Positions 46,679-56,464 of a stretch of 64,000 bases of DNA are shown here, one piece after another. The notes beneath the pieces are model-generated. The model was not told the origin of the DNA and did not search any database. It saw nothing but the letters and a program-made list of their open reading frames with translations. Origin of the DNA: Trichococcus paludicola (GTDB lineage: Bacteria; Bacillota; Bacilli; Lactobacillales; Aerococcaceae). The stretch's first letter is position 1, and each line of letters opens with the position of its first letter. Made by a program: the position numbers and the translations under genes. The DNA is taken from assembly GCF_003052295.1 (NCBI RefSeq), contig NZ_QBLC01000003.1:310001-374000 (forward strand), written 5' to 3'.

Positions 46679-47902
46679 GTGAAAAAAGCAACGAAAGTCT
46701 TGGTCGGCTGTAGTGTCGCTGCAGCAATCTTTTTCGGTTTCCGTCAGGCGGGTTTCTCATCTTTGACTGCTGTATTGGAGTCTCGGCTGAGTCGGTGGGT
46801 GATGTTTGGGGATGAAACATACATGACCCCGGTCTACAACGGAGATTATCGCCTGATATTCGATGAGAATTTTGACGAAAGTCCGCTCAATCCTGCCATC
46901 TGGAATGACCAGTATCTCGCCTCTTGGACGCCGGATATGGAGGCCGCGCGTGCCATCTACGAGGTGGAGGACGGCAATCTGAATCTGATCATCAATGAAG
47001 ATACCCAGCCGTGGAATCCCGAATTCGACGGGACCGTCCGCACATCCAGCGTGATGACAGGGAACCGGACTGGGCTTCATGAATTCAAGGAGGGCCTGGA
47101 GGTACGTAATGATATCGAGCCATTTATGGGTTTCATTTCGCAGTACGGTGTCTTCGAAATCCGGGCGAAAATGATGAATAGCCTCGGCAATATGTGCGCC
47201 TGGTGGCTCGTCGGGATCCAGGACACACCGGAACAGGATGTGGAAGTGGATGTCTTCGAGAATGCCCTGAATTTCGGCAATGTCGTCACGGCTTCGCTTT
47301 ACGCGCACCGGGACCCGGCAGCGTGGGAGCAGCATTTTATTTATGATGTCGACGATGCCGATTTGAGCAATGAATTCCATCTATACACTTTCGAATGGAC
47401 TCCGGAAGGCTTCGTTTTTTATTTCGATGACGAAGAAATCGGGACGTTCCAGGCAGAGGTCGCCTATCCGATGATTTCCATCCTGTCAGCCTATGAAGGC
47501 CGCGAAAATTGGTGGGTAGGTCCTTTCGACCCGACCGCGCTTTACCCGAAAGTGTTCCAGATCGATTACATGAAAGTCTGGAAAAAGGTTCCGGAAAACT
47601 TTGAACAAGTCGATAAACTGAAAATCGTCTCCCAAGATGAAGCGACATTCACGCTGGAAGCCGGCCAATATGACATCGAGAACAGCCAACTCGTTGGGTT
47701 CCCGTCCTACGTCACCCTTCGTTACAATGACGGTACCGATACGCAGCAATGGGTCAACTGGGAGGAACTGACACCCGCCATGCTCAGTAAGCTCGACAAA
47801 CCCGGTACCTTCGAAATCAAAGGGGAAATCATCGGCCAGCCAGAAGCAATCGTGGGCAATCGGAAAGCAATCATAAAAATAATCGTCACTCAAAACGAAT
47901 AA
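46679..47902 (+). CDS. Glycoside hydrolase family 16 enzyme, secreted or anchored
   Basis: About 407 residues from GTG 46679, behind GAGAGAAG; no ATG in frame nearby fits. An N-terminal hydrophobic segment (VGCSVAAAIFFGF) acts as signal or anchor. The GH16 catalytic motif is EVDVFE with E189, D191 and E194. Conserved neighbours are FRAKMMN-like (here FEIRAKMMNSLGNMCAWW) and HLYTFEWTPEGFVFYFDD. A C-terminal beta-domain (about 310-407, GQYDIENSQLVGFPSYVTLR) resembles bacterial Ig-like Big_4. GH16 enzymes cut beta-glucans or galactans; substrate is open. Confidence 0.85.
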   Translation: MKKATKVLVGCSVAAAIFFGFRQAGFSSLTAVLESRLSRWVMFGDETYMTPVYNGDYRLIFDENFDESPLNPAIWNDQYLASWTPDMEAARAIYEVEDGNLNLIINEDTQPWNPEFDGTVRTSSVMTGNRTGLHEFKEGLEVRNDIEPFMGFISQYGVFEIRAKMMNSLGNMCAWWLVGIQDTPEQDVEVDVFENALNFGNVVTASLYAHRDPAAWEQHFIYDVDDADLSNEFHLYTFEWTPEGFVFYFDDEEIGTFQAEVAYPMISILSAYEGRENWWVGPFDPTALYPKVFQIDYMKVWKKVPENFEQVDKLKIVSQDEATFTLEAGQYDIENSQLVGFPSYVTLRYNDGTDTQQWVNWEELTPAMLSKLDKPGTFEIKGEIIGQPEAIVGNRKAIIKIIVTQNE

Positions 47903-47954
47903 ATCACCGGGATTACACAATTTTTAAAGGCTCTTTGGGAGAGGGGTGAATCCG

Positions 47955-49397
47955 ATGAAGCTGCTGCTGTCAAAGGCTATGGAAGTGCTGTATGCGGTCC
48001 TTCCCATCACGGTCATCGTTCTTTTGCTGCACGCAACCTTGACGCCGCTTGCTGACTTGCAGCTCGTCCGCTTCCTGATCGGCGCTGTGCTGATTGTCTT
48101 CGGTCTTTCTATTTTTCTTTTTGGGGCCAATTTGAGCGTAAGCCGCATCGGCAACGCCATGGGGGCGACGGTTTCAAAGCCTGACGACCTCGCATTTTTG
48201 GCAGGTGCCGGATTGGCCCTTGGTTTTATCATCACGATCGCCGAACCTGATCTACATTTCCTGGTAGAACAGCTTGATTGGCTCACATCCGGAGTGCTTA
48301 TCAAGTGGGGAATCATATTCGCCGGAACGTTCGGAACGGCCATGTTGCTCTCTTTGGGGCTGGTCCGGATAGCTCACAACCTTTCACTCTACAAGATGCT
48401 GGCACTGCTGTATGCCGCCGTTTTCCTGTTGGCATTTGATGCCACTAACGCGACGACCGGTGTCATGGCGATCCCGTTCATTCTGGCGATCGCGTTGGGA
48501 AACTCGCAAGTGAAAAAGGCAAATGAAGATTCCAGCAAAGGCGGTTTCGGCTTGATCGGTGTCGTTTCGATTGGTCCGCTCTTCTCAGTGATGGTCATGG
48601 ACCTTTTTGGAAACAGCGGCGCAGAAGCAACGGTTCAAACCGCAACGGGAAATTCGGATCAAAATGTGCTTGCTCCCTTTATTGGCCAACTGCCCATCAC
48701 CGCTAAGGAAGTTATGGTCGTGTTGCTGCCGATCTTTTTGATTTTTCTGCTGATCCAGTGGATTTCTTTTGACATGTCAAAACAGGATGAAAAGGGAATC
48801 CTGTTCGGGCTGATGCTGACGTATGCGGGCTTATTCCTTTTCATGCTCGGTGCCAACGCCGGGTTTATGGAGGTAGGAAAGGCTGTCGGATACGGCGTTG
48901 CCTCTCTGGAAAATAAAGGTTATCTGGTCATCATCGGCTTCGCGTTGGGATTTGTGAATGTCCTGGCAGAGCCTACAGTTCACCTCCTGTCCCACCAAAT
49001 CGAGGAACTCACTGATGGCTTCCTGAAAAGAAAGGTTGTACTGGCGGTGCTTTCCGTGGTAATCGGCTTAGCGGTGGCGCTCGTGATGGTCGGGATTGTT
49101 TTTCCCGACATCCAGCTATGGCACTATTTGCTGCCCGGCTATCTGCTCGCCTTGACGCTGACCTATTTCGCCCCGACGCTTTTCGTCAGCATTGCCTTCG
49201 ATTCTGGAGGCGTCGCTTCGGGCCCAATGACCGCGACATTCATCTTGTCCTTCATCCAAGGTGCAGGCGAAGCTATGGGAAGGGAGAACCTGTTGGCGGA
49301 AAGCCTCGGCATGATCGCGCTGGCGGCAATAACCCCGCTCATCGCCGTGCAGGTGCTGGGAATCCTCTTTAAACGCAAATCCCGGGAAAAACGATAG
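47955..49397 (+). CDS. DUF1538 membrane protein, second copy
   Basis: 481 residues from ATG 47955 with GAGAGGGGTG upstream. It is a paralogue of the 4.0 kb gene, with the same order of motifs: VLPIT, LTPL, FGLSIFLFGANL, ITIAEPDLHFL in the first half and LAEPTVHLLSHQIEELT in the second, and FDSGGVASGPMTATFIL near the end. No PII-like gene lies next to it. It may share the PII-like regulator at 3.4 kb or be unregulated. Proposed transporter, substrate unknown. Confidence 0.8.
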   Translation: MKLLLSKAMEVLYAVLPITVIVLLLHATLTPLADLQLVRFLIGAVLIVFGLSIFLFGANLSVSRIGNAMGATVSKPDDLAFLAGAGLALGFIITIAEPDLHFLVEQLDWLTSGVLIKWGIIFAGTFGTAMLLSLGLVRIAHNLSLYKMLALLYAAVFLLAFDATNATTGVMAIPFILAIALGNSQVKKANEDSSKGGFGLIGVVSIGPLFSVMVMDLFGNSGAEATVQTATGNSDQNVLAPFIGQLPITAKEVMVVLLPIFLIFLLIQWISFDMSKQDEKGILFGLMLTYAGLFLFMLGANAGFMEVGKAVGYGVASLENKGYLVIIGFALGFVNVLAEPTVHLLSHQIEELTDGFLKRKVVLAVLSVVIGLAVALVMVGIVFPDIQLWHYLLPGYLLALTLTYFAPTLFVSIAFDSGGVASGPMTATFILSFIQGAGEAMGRENLLAESLGMIALAAITPLIAVQVLGILFKRKSREKR

Positions 49398-49853
49398 AGA
49401 ATAAGCGGGTAAGGATTAAGGCTTTCGGCTGAACGAGGAGCGGAGGATGCCAATCAGTCGATGCCCACGCGACATGTCAACTGAACGAAGAGTGAACAAT
49501 ACGAAATAGTTGAGACAGGGTATATAAGTCAGCCTCACGCCCATAGGAAACCCAAAAACCCGCCAACCCAACTCTATAGATAAAAGAATATACCAAAAAC
49601 AGGCAGCAGCCTCTCCAATAATGGATGAGGCTGCTGCTTTTTCGCAATTATATACCTTTTGTGCCCCTTAATAATTAATTCTGAGTAGTAATATCCAAAT
49701 AAAACGCATCGCCATATGTATCATCAAAAAACCGAAAATAAATTTCTAGAATCCGAAAAAACTCTATATTTATATTTATTAAAGAATGATAAAATTGAAA
49801 AGTATGATTTTCACAATCTATCTACAATTTTGGATGCGCTCAGGAGGAGAACA
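49398..49853 (+). terminator. Intergenic region with terminator at 49603-49642
   Basis: GCAGCAGCCTC / GAGGCTGCTGC with a T run at 49603-49642 ends the previous transcript. The rest is AT-rich and holds the promoter of the giant surface gene. No other gene is seen. Confidence 0.7.
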
Positions 49854-52800
49854 ATGAGAAAAGTATTGCACAAAGTCAAATCGCAATGGATAGTTTTGGG
49901 TGTGTTGGGTGCGACGGTCGTCAGTTTGGGCACCGCCGATGTCCGACAAGTATCAGCAAGTGAAATCGAAGGAGCAAGTGCTTCGGAAACCCTTACGGAC
50001 AGGAAATTGGGGACAGCGGATGTCATTGTGGAAGCAACAGAAAAGGCCGCGCATATCGGGTTGGATCATGCGATCAGCACTGCAACCACCGATGGGACAG
50101 CGACTGTTTTTGTTCATTGGAATGAAGATGGAACGATTACCGTCACGGTTAAAGACCTGAATGGTAGCGTTCTCTATTCCGATTTATTGGTGGATAGTGA
50201 AGGTGAAAATACGATTAAAGTCCTGACAGCTAATCAGGATTATTACACAATTAATATTGCTGTTAAAGCCGCAACAACTGAACAAACAACAACTGCTACA
50301 GGGCCGATTGAACAAGCCGTTCCAGAGGTACAAGCCGAAGTGGATGCGACTGAAGAAGTTGCTGTCAAAGAAAATAACTACGCGAAAATCGTATCGACAA
50401 CGGAAGTGGATTACCCTGCCGTTATCGCGCGTGCCACAGACGCGATCAACACCGCGCCATGGGGAGTGCAAGGCTATCAAACGTTGGCTTCCAGCGCGGA
50501 TTATGCTGGAAAAACGGTGGACGTGACGAAAGAACAAGTGACCGATTATGGCGTGACTTGGGCTTTGGTCTCTCTTAATGGGAAAGAACTTGGCTGGATC
50601 GCGAAAGATGCTTTGACGGTCCAAACTTATGCTGCCATCACTTCCGAAACCGTTGTGGATTATCCGGCAACGATTAGACGTGGTACGGACGCGATCAACT
50701 TGGCGCCTTGGGGAACGAAAGGCTACCAAACGATTGCATCGAGCGCAGCTTATGTCGGGAAAACAGTTGACGTCATCAAAGAACAAACAACGGACTACGG
50801 AGTGACGTGGGCGCAAATCTCCTTGAACGGCGAAGTGCTGGGGTGGATCGCGAAAGATGCGTTGGCCGTTCAGACTTATGCGGCAGTCGTTTCCGAAACC
50901 GTTGTGGATTATCCTGCCACAGTCAACCGCAATTCAGACGCCATCAACACAGCGCCATGGGGAGTCAAAGGCTACCAAACACTGTCTTCAAGCGCAGCCT
51001 ATGCAGGACAGACTGTCGAAGTCATCAAAGAACAAGTGACGGATTACGGCGTAACTTGGGCACAAATTTCGCTGAACGGCGAAGTGCTGGGCTGGATCGC
51101 CAAGGACGCCTTGAGAGTCCAAACTTTCGCGCAAATCACCAAAGAAACCGATGTGGATTATTCCGCAACCATCAGCCGTGATTCCGACGCGATCAACACA
51201 GCGCCATGGGGAGTCAAAGGCTACCAAACATTGTCTTCAAGTGCTGCTTTTGTTGGACAGACTGTTGAAGTAACAAAAGAACAAACAACGGATTACGGCG
51301 TAACCTGGGCGCTTGTTTCCCAAAACGGCAAAGAATTAGGCTGGATTGCGAAAGACGCATTGAAAGTCCAAACTTACGCCCAAATCACCAAAGAGACTGC
51401 GGTAAGCTATGACGCCATCGTCAACCGCGATTCCGATGCGATCAACACAGCACCGTGGGGAGTCAAAGGCTTCCAAACATTGTCTTCAAGCGCAGCATAT
51501 GTGGGACAGACTGTCGAAGTAACAAAAGAACAAACAACGGATTACGGCGTAACCTGGGCGCTTGTTTCCCAAAACGGCAAAGAATTAGGCTGGATTGCGA
51601 AAGACGCATTGAAAGTCCAAACCTACGTGCAGATCACCAAAGAGACCACGGTAAACTACGCCGCCATCGTCAATCGCGATTCCGATGCGATCAATACGGC
51701 ACCGTGGGGAGTCAAAGGCTACCAAACCTTGTCTTCAAGCGCTGCTTATGCAGGGCAGACAGTTGAAGTCACGAAAGAACAAACAACGGACTACGGCGTG
51801 ACGTGGGCGCTTGTTTCCCAGAACGGCAAAGAGTTAGGTTGGATCGCTAAGGACGCTTTGAAAGTCCAAACCTATGCGCAAATCGTTTCCGAAAACGAGG
51901 TAGCTTATCCTGCCTTGATCAACCGCGGCACAGATGCCATCAACACGTCGCCTTGGGGCACGAAAGGTTATCAAACGAACGCATCCAGTGCCGATTATCT
52001 AGGCCAAACGGTTGAAGTCGCGAAGGAACAAACGACCGATTACGGTGTGACTTGGTCCTTGGTTTCGCTGAACGGCAAAGAGTTAGGCTGGATCGCGAAA
52101 GATGCATTGACCGTAATGGAAAGAACGGTGGAAACCGTTGTTGCGAAAGAAAATACAGTGGCTTACCAAACGGTTAGTGAAGAGGATAATACGATTCCGA
52201 CTGGCGAATCACAAGTTGCTCAAGCAGGTGCGGATGGCTACGATACGGTAACGTATGACGTCACCTATGTGAACGGTGTGGAAACGAACCGAGTGGAAGT
52301 GAACCGTACGACAACTGCTCCAGTGAATGAAATCGTCAAAGTCGGTACGCAAGTGACGGAAGTCAAAACCGAAACAACTACTGAAAATAAGGTCGCCTTC
52401 TCTACGGTTGAAGAAGAGGACAATACCATCCCAACCGGCGAACGCGTGGTTGTTAAAGCAGGTGTTAACGGTTACGATACGGTAACGTATGATGTAACGT
52501 TCGTGAATGGTGTTGAAACCAACCGCGTTGAAGCAGACCGAAAGACAACAGCTCCAGTGAATGAAATCATTAAAGTGGGGACACAAGTAACGGAAGTCAA
52601 ATCCGAAACCAACGTCGAAAAAGAGATTGCCTACGCAACTGTCGAACAATTAGATAACACGATCCCGACTGGTGAACGCGTTGTTGTTAAGGCAGGCGCG
52701 AAAGGCTACGACACTGTAACTTATGACGTAACCTATGTGAACGGCATCGAAACGAACCGCGCAGAAATTAGCCGCGCAACAACCGCGCCTGTAGCTGAAG

Positions 52801-55800
52801 TCGTCAAAGTGGGTACGCAAGTGACGGAAGTCAAAACCGAAACAACTACTGAAAACGAGATTGCCTTCGCTACAGTCGAAGAAGCAGACAACACCATCCC
52901 AACCGGCGAACGCGTTGTCGTTCAAGCAGGTGAGAATGGCTACGATTCGGTAACGTATGAAGTAACATTTGTGAATGGCGTTGAAACAAACCGCGTTGAA
53001 GCAGACCGCAAGACAACTGCTCCAGTGAATGAAATCATTAAAGTAGGCACGCAAGTCACTGAAGTGAAATCCGAAGCGACTACTGAAAACGAGATTGCCT
53101 ACGCAACTGTTGAAGAATTAGATAACACGATCCCAACCGGAGAACGCGTTGTTGTTAAGACCGGCGCGAAAGGCTACGATACTGTAAGCTATGACGTAAC
53201 CTATGTGAACGGCATCGAAACGAACCGCGTGGAAGTGAGCCGCAAAACAACAGCCCCTGTAGCTGAAATCGTCAAAGTCGGTACACAAGTTACAGAAGTC
53301 AAATCCGAAACAACTACTGAAAACGAGGTAGCCTTCGCTACAGTCGAGGAATTCGACAACACGATCCCAACCGGAGAACGCGTTGGTGTCCAAACAGGTT
53401 TGAAAGGCTACGACACTGTAGAGTTTGATGTTACCTATGTGAACGGCATCGAAACGAACCGAGTAGAAGTGAGCCGCGCAACAACTGCGTCTGTATCCGA
53501 AATCGTAAAAGTAGGCACACAAGTGACGGAAGTGAAATCCGAAACAACTACTGAAAATGAAGTTGCCTACGCAACCGTTGAAGAATTCGATAACACGATC
53601 CCGACCGGCGAACGCATTCTTGTTCAAGCAGGCGTTAAAGGCTACGACACTGTAAGCTATGACGTAACCTATGTGAGCGGCATTGAAACCAACCGCGTAG
53701 AAACGAGCCGCACAACAACAGCCCCTGTAGCTGAAGTTGTCAAAGTGGGTACGCAAGTAACGGAAATCAGATCAGAGTCCGTTCATGAGAATGCTATTCA
53801 ATATGGCACACAAGAACAAGCAGATGCTAACCTCTTTATTGGTGAAAGACAAGTAATCCAGCAAGGCTCCGAAGGTTATGACGTTGTTTTATATGATGTT
53901 ACCTATGTCAATGGGGTTGAAGCAAGTCGCACTGAAATTAGTCGTGAAACGATTGCACCAGTTGAAGAAATAGTCAAAGTGGGCACAAAACAAGCAATCG
54001 CACAAATTGGCGGATTCAGAATCGAAGAATTATCTGTTGATGCAAGCGGGGTTTATGAAGGCTATAACAGCAAAAATGTGGTTTTAAGAATGACTGCTAC
54101 TTCAAAAAATGCAAACATTACATATGCGTATGTGAACTATGAATCAGCAAATGGCTATTCTGATCAATTGCAATTTGTAAACGTAGGTAATAATGTATTC
54201 GAAGCAACGATACCATTTTCATCTTACTATACGCATGCTGGTCTATACCAAATCGGTCTGATTGGGGCTTCTGATTCTGCAGGCAATACGTGGGTCATCT
54301 TCCCAGAAGGTCGTGGTTCAGGGCTGAACTACACAAGTGCTGATTTGAGCGCAGCTGATTTTACTATTAAGGAAACAAGCGGACTTGCCTCCGTAGCAGG
54401 GGTCACTTTAGAATCGGTAGCCATTAATAATCCTGTCGTATACGTGGGTGAATGGTCAAGCAACAAAGTGACTATGAAAGTGAAATCAGATGGCGCACCA
54501 ATTTCAAGTGCTTCAATTACATTCACATTACCAAACGGATGGGATAATAGTTGTGATTTCGTATATGTAGGGAATGGAACATACGAGGCTACCGTTGAGT
54601 GTTTCCCAAAATTTTATTTTGCAGGAGCAGGATCATACGGAGTAGAATCCATCAATATATATGATGTAAATGGAAATGTATTTATATTCTTCCCTGAAGG
54701 ATATGGAACGGGGCTAAATTATGATAGCGGTGATTTGAGCGGAGCTTACTTTGAGGCAATCAACAGACCAGTAGTCACTACAGAAACTATTGCTGAAGCA
54801 AATCCTCTTCCTTTTGAAACAATCTATCAGGATGATCCGAATCTTATGGTTGGTGAAACAAAAGTGATTCAATCCGGCGTATTTGGGAATGAAACACAAT
54901 ACTATACAGTAACCTATACAGATGGCATAGAAACAGCCCGAATATGGTCTCATTCAGAATTGGTTTCAGCTCCTTTGGCGGAAATTATCGCTGTTGGTAC
55001 AAAACAGCCTCTTGCTCAAATTGGCGGATTCACTTTAAAAGATTTGTCAGTGGAATCTGACATTGCCTACGCTGGCGACTGGGAAGACAGTAAAAAAGTC
55101 ACAATGAAAGTGTCAGGAACGTCTGCAACCATTCAAAGTGCACACTTCAACTACAGATTACCGAGCGGAGGATATGGACAAGAAGATTTCGTATATGTTG
55201 GAAATGACACTTATGAAGTTGCAGTGCCAACTTACTTCTGGGGAGCAGGATCCTACCAGACCGATTCGATCTTCCTGATTGATTCGAATGGGAGTTCTTG
55301 GGTGATCATGTCAGAAGGCAATGGAGCTGGTATGAATTACACCAGTGCAAACTTGAGCGCAAGTGATTTCGAGGTCCTTCCTGCTATTGCATCTGTCGGA
55401 GGCGTCACATTAATCTCAATGGATCTTGAGGATAATGTTATCCATGAAGACGATGGTACTACCAACAAACTGACCATTAAACTCAAAGATAATGATGCAA
55501 CAATATCAACGGTATATATTTCATACACTCTTCCAAACGGATTCACCAAAAGATTTGATTTTGTAAACGTTGGAAATGACATTTATGAAGCGACAATAAA
55601 CCAGCCATACTTCAGTTATATCGTAGGTGCTGGTAGTTACAAGATTGAGTCTCTTTATGTAGGAGATGTTAATGGAGATTATGTAATATTCTTCCCGGAA
55701 GGTAACGGTTCAGGTCAAAATTACACAAGCGGTAATCTGAGTGAAGGAAACTTTGAAGTGCTAGCGACACCGAAAAATACCATCGAAACGACTACAGAAC

Positions 55801-56351
55801 CAATTTCTTTTGATACTGTCTATCAAGATGACTCCAGTATGCTGATCGGAGAAACGAGAGTAATACAATCAGGGGTGGCTGGGACAAAAACTAATTATTA
55901 TAACGTGACCTATTACAATGGTGTAGAAACTAGTCGTGAATGGACCCATTCAGAAGTGACCACAGGACCAGTGAATGAAGTAGTTGCGGTTGGAACAAAA
56001 AGCGAACTGGCTGATACGGATACTACGAAACCAATAATAGATCAAGCATCAGTTAAAGTGTCGCAGACAACTGCAACAGTAGGGGATACAATTACCATAT
56101 CGGCAAAGATTACTGATAATGTGGAAGTAGCAAAGGTTCAAATAGTATACATGCTAACAGACTCAAGTATGGTTTATTTAGATATGACTAAAAATAACGA
56201 CACTGGATTGTATGAATGTGTATTACCCATAACAGACACTTTGCGAGCTGGTTTGTGGAATAATTTTCTATTGAAGGCGTATGATACATCCAATAATGTA
56301 ACAGGATCAAGTACAAATAACGCAAACTTTACGATTGTTGACTTAATCTAG
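49854..56351 (+). CDS. Giant secreted GW/G5-repeat surface protein
   Basis: 2165 residues from ATG 49854 with AGGAGGAG; the longer frame upstream lacks a ribosome site. Layout: signal peptide (about 1-40), N-terminal beta-domain (about 45-150), seven GW (SH3-like) modules of 83 residues (176-756), eight G5-type domains of 78 residues, then two copies of an unrecognised 125-residue domain, a ninth G5, two more copies of that domain, a tenth G5 and a final Ig-like domain. GW modules bind lipoteichoic acid, so it should sit on the cell surface without covalent link; no LPXTG is present. A role as adhesin is inferred. Confidence 0.88.
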   Translation: MRKVLHKVKSQWIVLGVLGATVVSLGTADVRQVSASEIEGASASETLTDRKLGTADVIVEATEKAAHIGLDHAISTATTDGTATVFVHWNEDGTITVTVKDLNGSVLYSDLLVDSEGENTIKVLTANQDYYTINIAVKAATTEQTTTATGPIEQAVPEVQAEVDATEEVAVKENNYAKIVSTTEVDYPAVIARATDAINTAPWGVQGYQTLASSADYAGKTVDVTKEQVTDYGVTWALVSLNGKELGWIAKDALTVQTYAAITSETVVDYPATIRRGTDAINLAPWGTKGYQTIASSAAYVGKTVDVIKEQTTDYGVTWAQISLNGEVLGWIAKDALAVQTYAAVVSETVVDYPATVNRNSDAINTAPWGVKGYQTLSSSAAYAGQTVEVIKEQVTDYGVTWAQISLNGEVLGWIAKDALRVQTFAQITKETDVDYSATISRDSDAINTAPWGVKGYQTLSSSAAFVGQTVEVTKEQTTDYGVTWALVSQNGKELGWIAKDALKVQTYAQITKETAVSYDAIVNRDSDAINTAPWGVKGFQTLSSSAAYVGQTVEVTKEQTTDYGVTWALVSQNGKELGWIAKDALKVQTYVQITKETTVNYAAIVNRDSDAINTAPWGVKGYQTLSSSAAYAGQTVEVTKEQTTDYGVTWALVSQNGKELGWIAKDALKVQTYAQIVSENEVAYPALINRGTDAINTSPWGTKGYQTNASSADYLGQTVEVAKEQTTDYGVTWSLVSLNGKELGWIAKDALTVMERTVETVVAKENTVAYQTVSEEDNTIPTGESQVAQAGADGYDTVTYDVTYVNGVETNRVEVNRTTTAPVNEIVKVGTQVTEVKTETTTENKVAFSTVEEEDNTIPTGERVVVKAGVNGYDTVTYDVTFVNGVETNRVEADRKTTAPVNEIIKVGTQVTEVKSETNVEKEIAYATVEQLDNTIPTGERVVVKAGAKGYDTVTYDVTYVNGIETNRAEISRATTAPVAEVVKVGTQVTEVKTETTTENEIAFATVEEADNTIPTGERVVVQAGENGYDSVTYEVTFVNGVETNRVEADRKTTAPVNEIIKVGTQVTEVKSEATTENEIAYATVEELDNTIPTGERVVVKTGAKGYDTVSYDVTYVNGIETNRVEVSRKTTAPVAEIVKVGTQVTEVKSETTTENEVAFATVEEFDNTIPTGERVGVQTGLKGYDTVEFDVTYVNGIETNRVEVSRATTASVSEIVKVGTQVTEVKSETTTENEVAYATVEEFDNTIPTGERILVQAGVKGYDTVSYDVTYVSGIETNRVETSRTTTAPVAEVVKVGTQVTEIRSESVHENAIQYGTQEQADANLFIGERQVIQQGSEGYDVVLYDVTYVNGVEASRTEISRETIAPVEEIVKVGTKQAIAQIGGFRIEELSVDASGVYEGYNSKNVVLRMTATSKNANITYAYVNYESANGYSDQLQFVNVGNNVFEATIPFSSYYTHAGLYQIGLIGASDSAGNTWVIFPEGRGSGLNYTSADLSAADFTIKETSGLASVAGVTLESVAINNPVVYVGEWSSNKVTMKVKSDGAPISSASITFTLPNGWDNSCDFVYVGNGTYEATVECFPKFYFAGAGSYGVESINIYDVNGNVFIFFPEGYGTGLNYDSGDLSGAYFEAINRPVVTTETIAEANPLPFETIYQDDPNLMVGETKVIQSGVFGNETQYYTVTYTDGIETARIWSHSELVSAPLAEIIAVGTKQPLAQIGGFTLKDLSVESDIAYAGDWEDSKKVTMKVSGTSATIQSAHFNYRLPSGGYGQEDFVYVGNDTYEVAVPTYFWGAGSYQTDSIFLIDSNGSSWVIMSEGNGAGMNYTSANLSASDFEVLPAIASVGGVTLISMDLEDNVIHEDDGTTNKLTIKLKDNDATISTVYISYTLPNGFTKRFDFVNVGNDIYEATINQPYFSYIVGAGSYKIESLYVGDVNGDYVIFFPEGNGSGQNYTSGNLSEGNFEVLATPKNTIETTTEPISFDTVYQDDSSMLIGETRVIQSGVAGTKTNYYNVTYYNGVETSREWTHSEVTTGPVNEVVAVGTKSELADTDTTKPIIDQASVKVSQTTATVGDTITISAKITDNVEVAKVQIVYMLTDSSMVYLDMTKNNDTGLYECVLPITDTLRAGLWNNFLLKAYDTSNNVTGSSTNNANFTIVDLI
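50379..52121 (+). repeat. Seven tandem 249-base repeats encoding GW modules
   Basis: Units start at 50379, 50628, 50877, 51126, 51375, 51624 and 51873. Units 4-6 are nearly identical, a sign of recent duplication or homogenisation. Each encodes DAIN-x-x-PWG and DYGVTWA plus GWIAKDAL. Confidence 0.9.
52122..53985 (+). repeat. Eight tandem 234-base repeats encoding G5 domains
   Basis: A period of 234 bases is seen from repeated copies of GAAGTCAAA (52359, 52593 and on). Each unit encodes DNTIPTGER, GYDTV-x-YDVTYVNG-x-ETNR and APV-x-E-x-VKVGTQ. The eighth unit is the most diverged. Confidence 0.9.
54001..55767 (+). repeat. Four copies of an unrecognised ~125-residue domain
   Basis: Approximate copies are 54001-54377, 54386-54762, 55012-55380 and 55384-55767, interrupted by one G5 domain after copy 2. 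Each has F-V-x-VGN-x-x-YEA and ends with G-x-G-x-NY-x-S-x-x-LS-x-x-x-F. The fold is probably Ig-like. Confidence 0.7.
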
Positions 56352-56382
56352 ACAATAAAAAGATAAAGAGCAAACAAAAATA

Positions 56383-56428
56383 AGAGCACCCTCCATCACA
56401 GTTTACTGGTGGAGGGTGCTCTTGTTTT
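56383..56428. terminator. Bidirectional terminator
   Basis: AGAGCACCCTCCA / TGGAGGGTGCTCT with T run, between the giant gene and the convergent YeiH-family gene. Confidence 0.9.
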
Positions 56429-56464
56429 TCGCTGAAAAGGATTAGCTGTCATTATTCATTTTTG

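Noticed and set aside
50379-53985. Long regular repeats that could suggest a CRISPR array or satellite
   Set aside because: The periods are 249 and 234 bases, always in frame, and encode GW and G5 protein domains inside one open gene.
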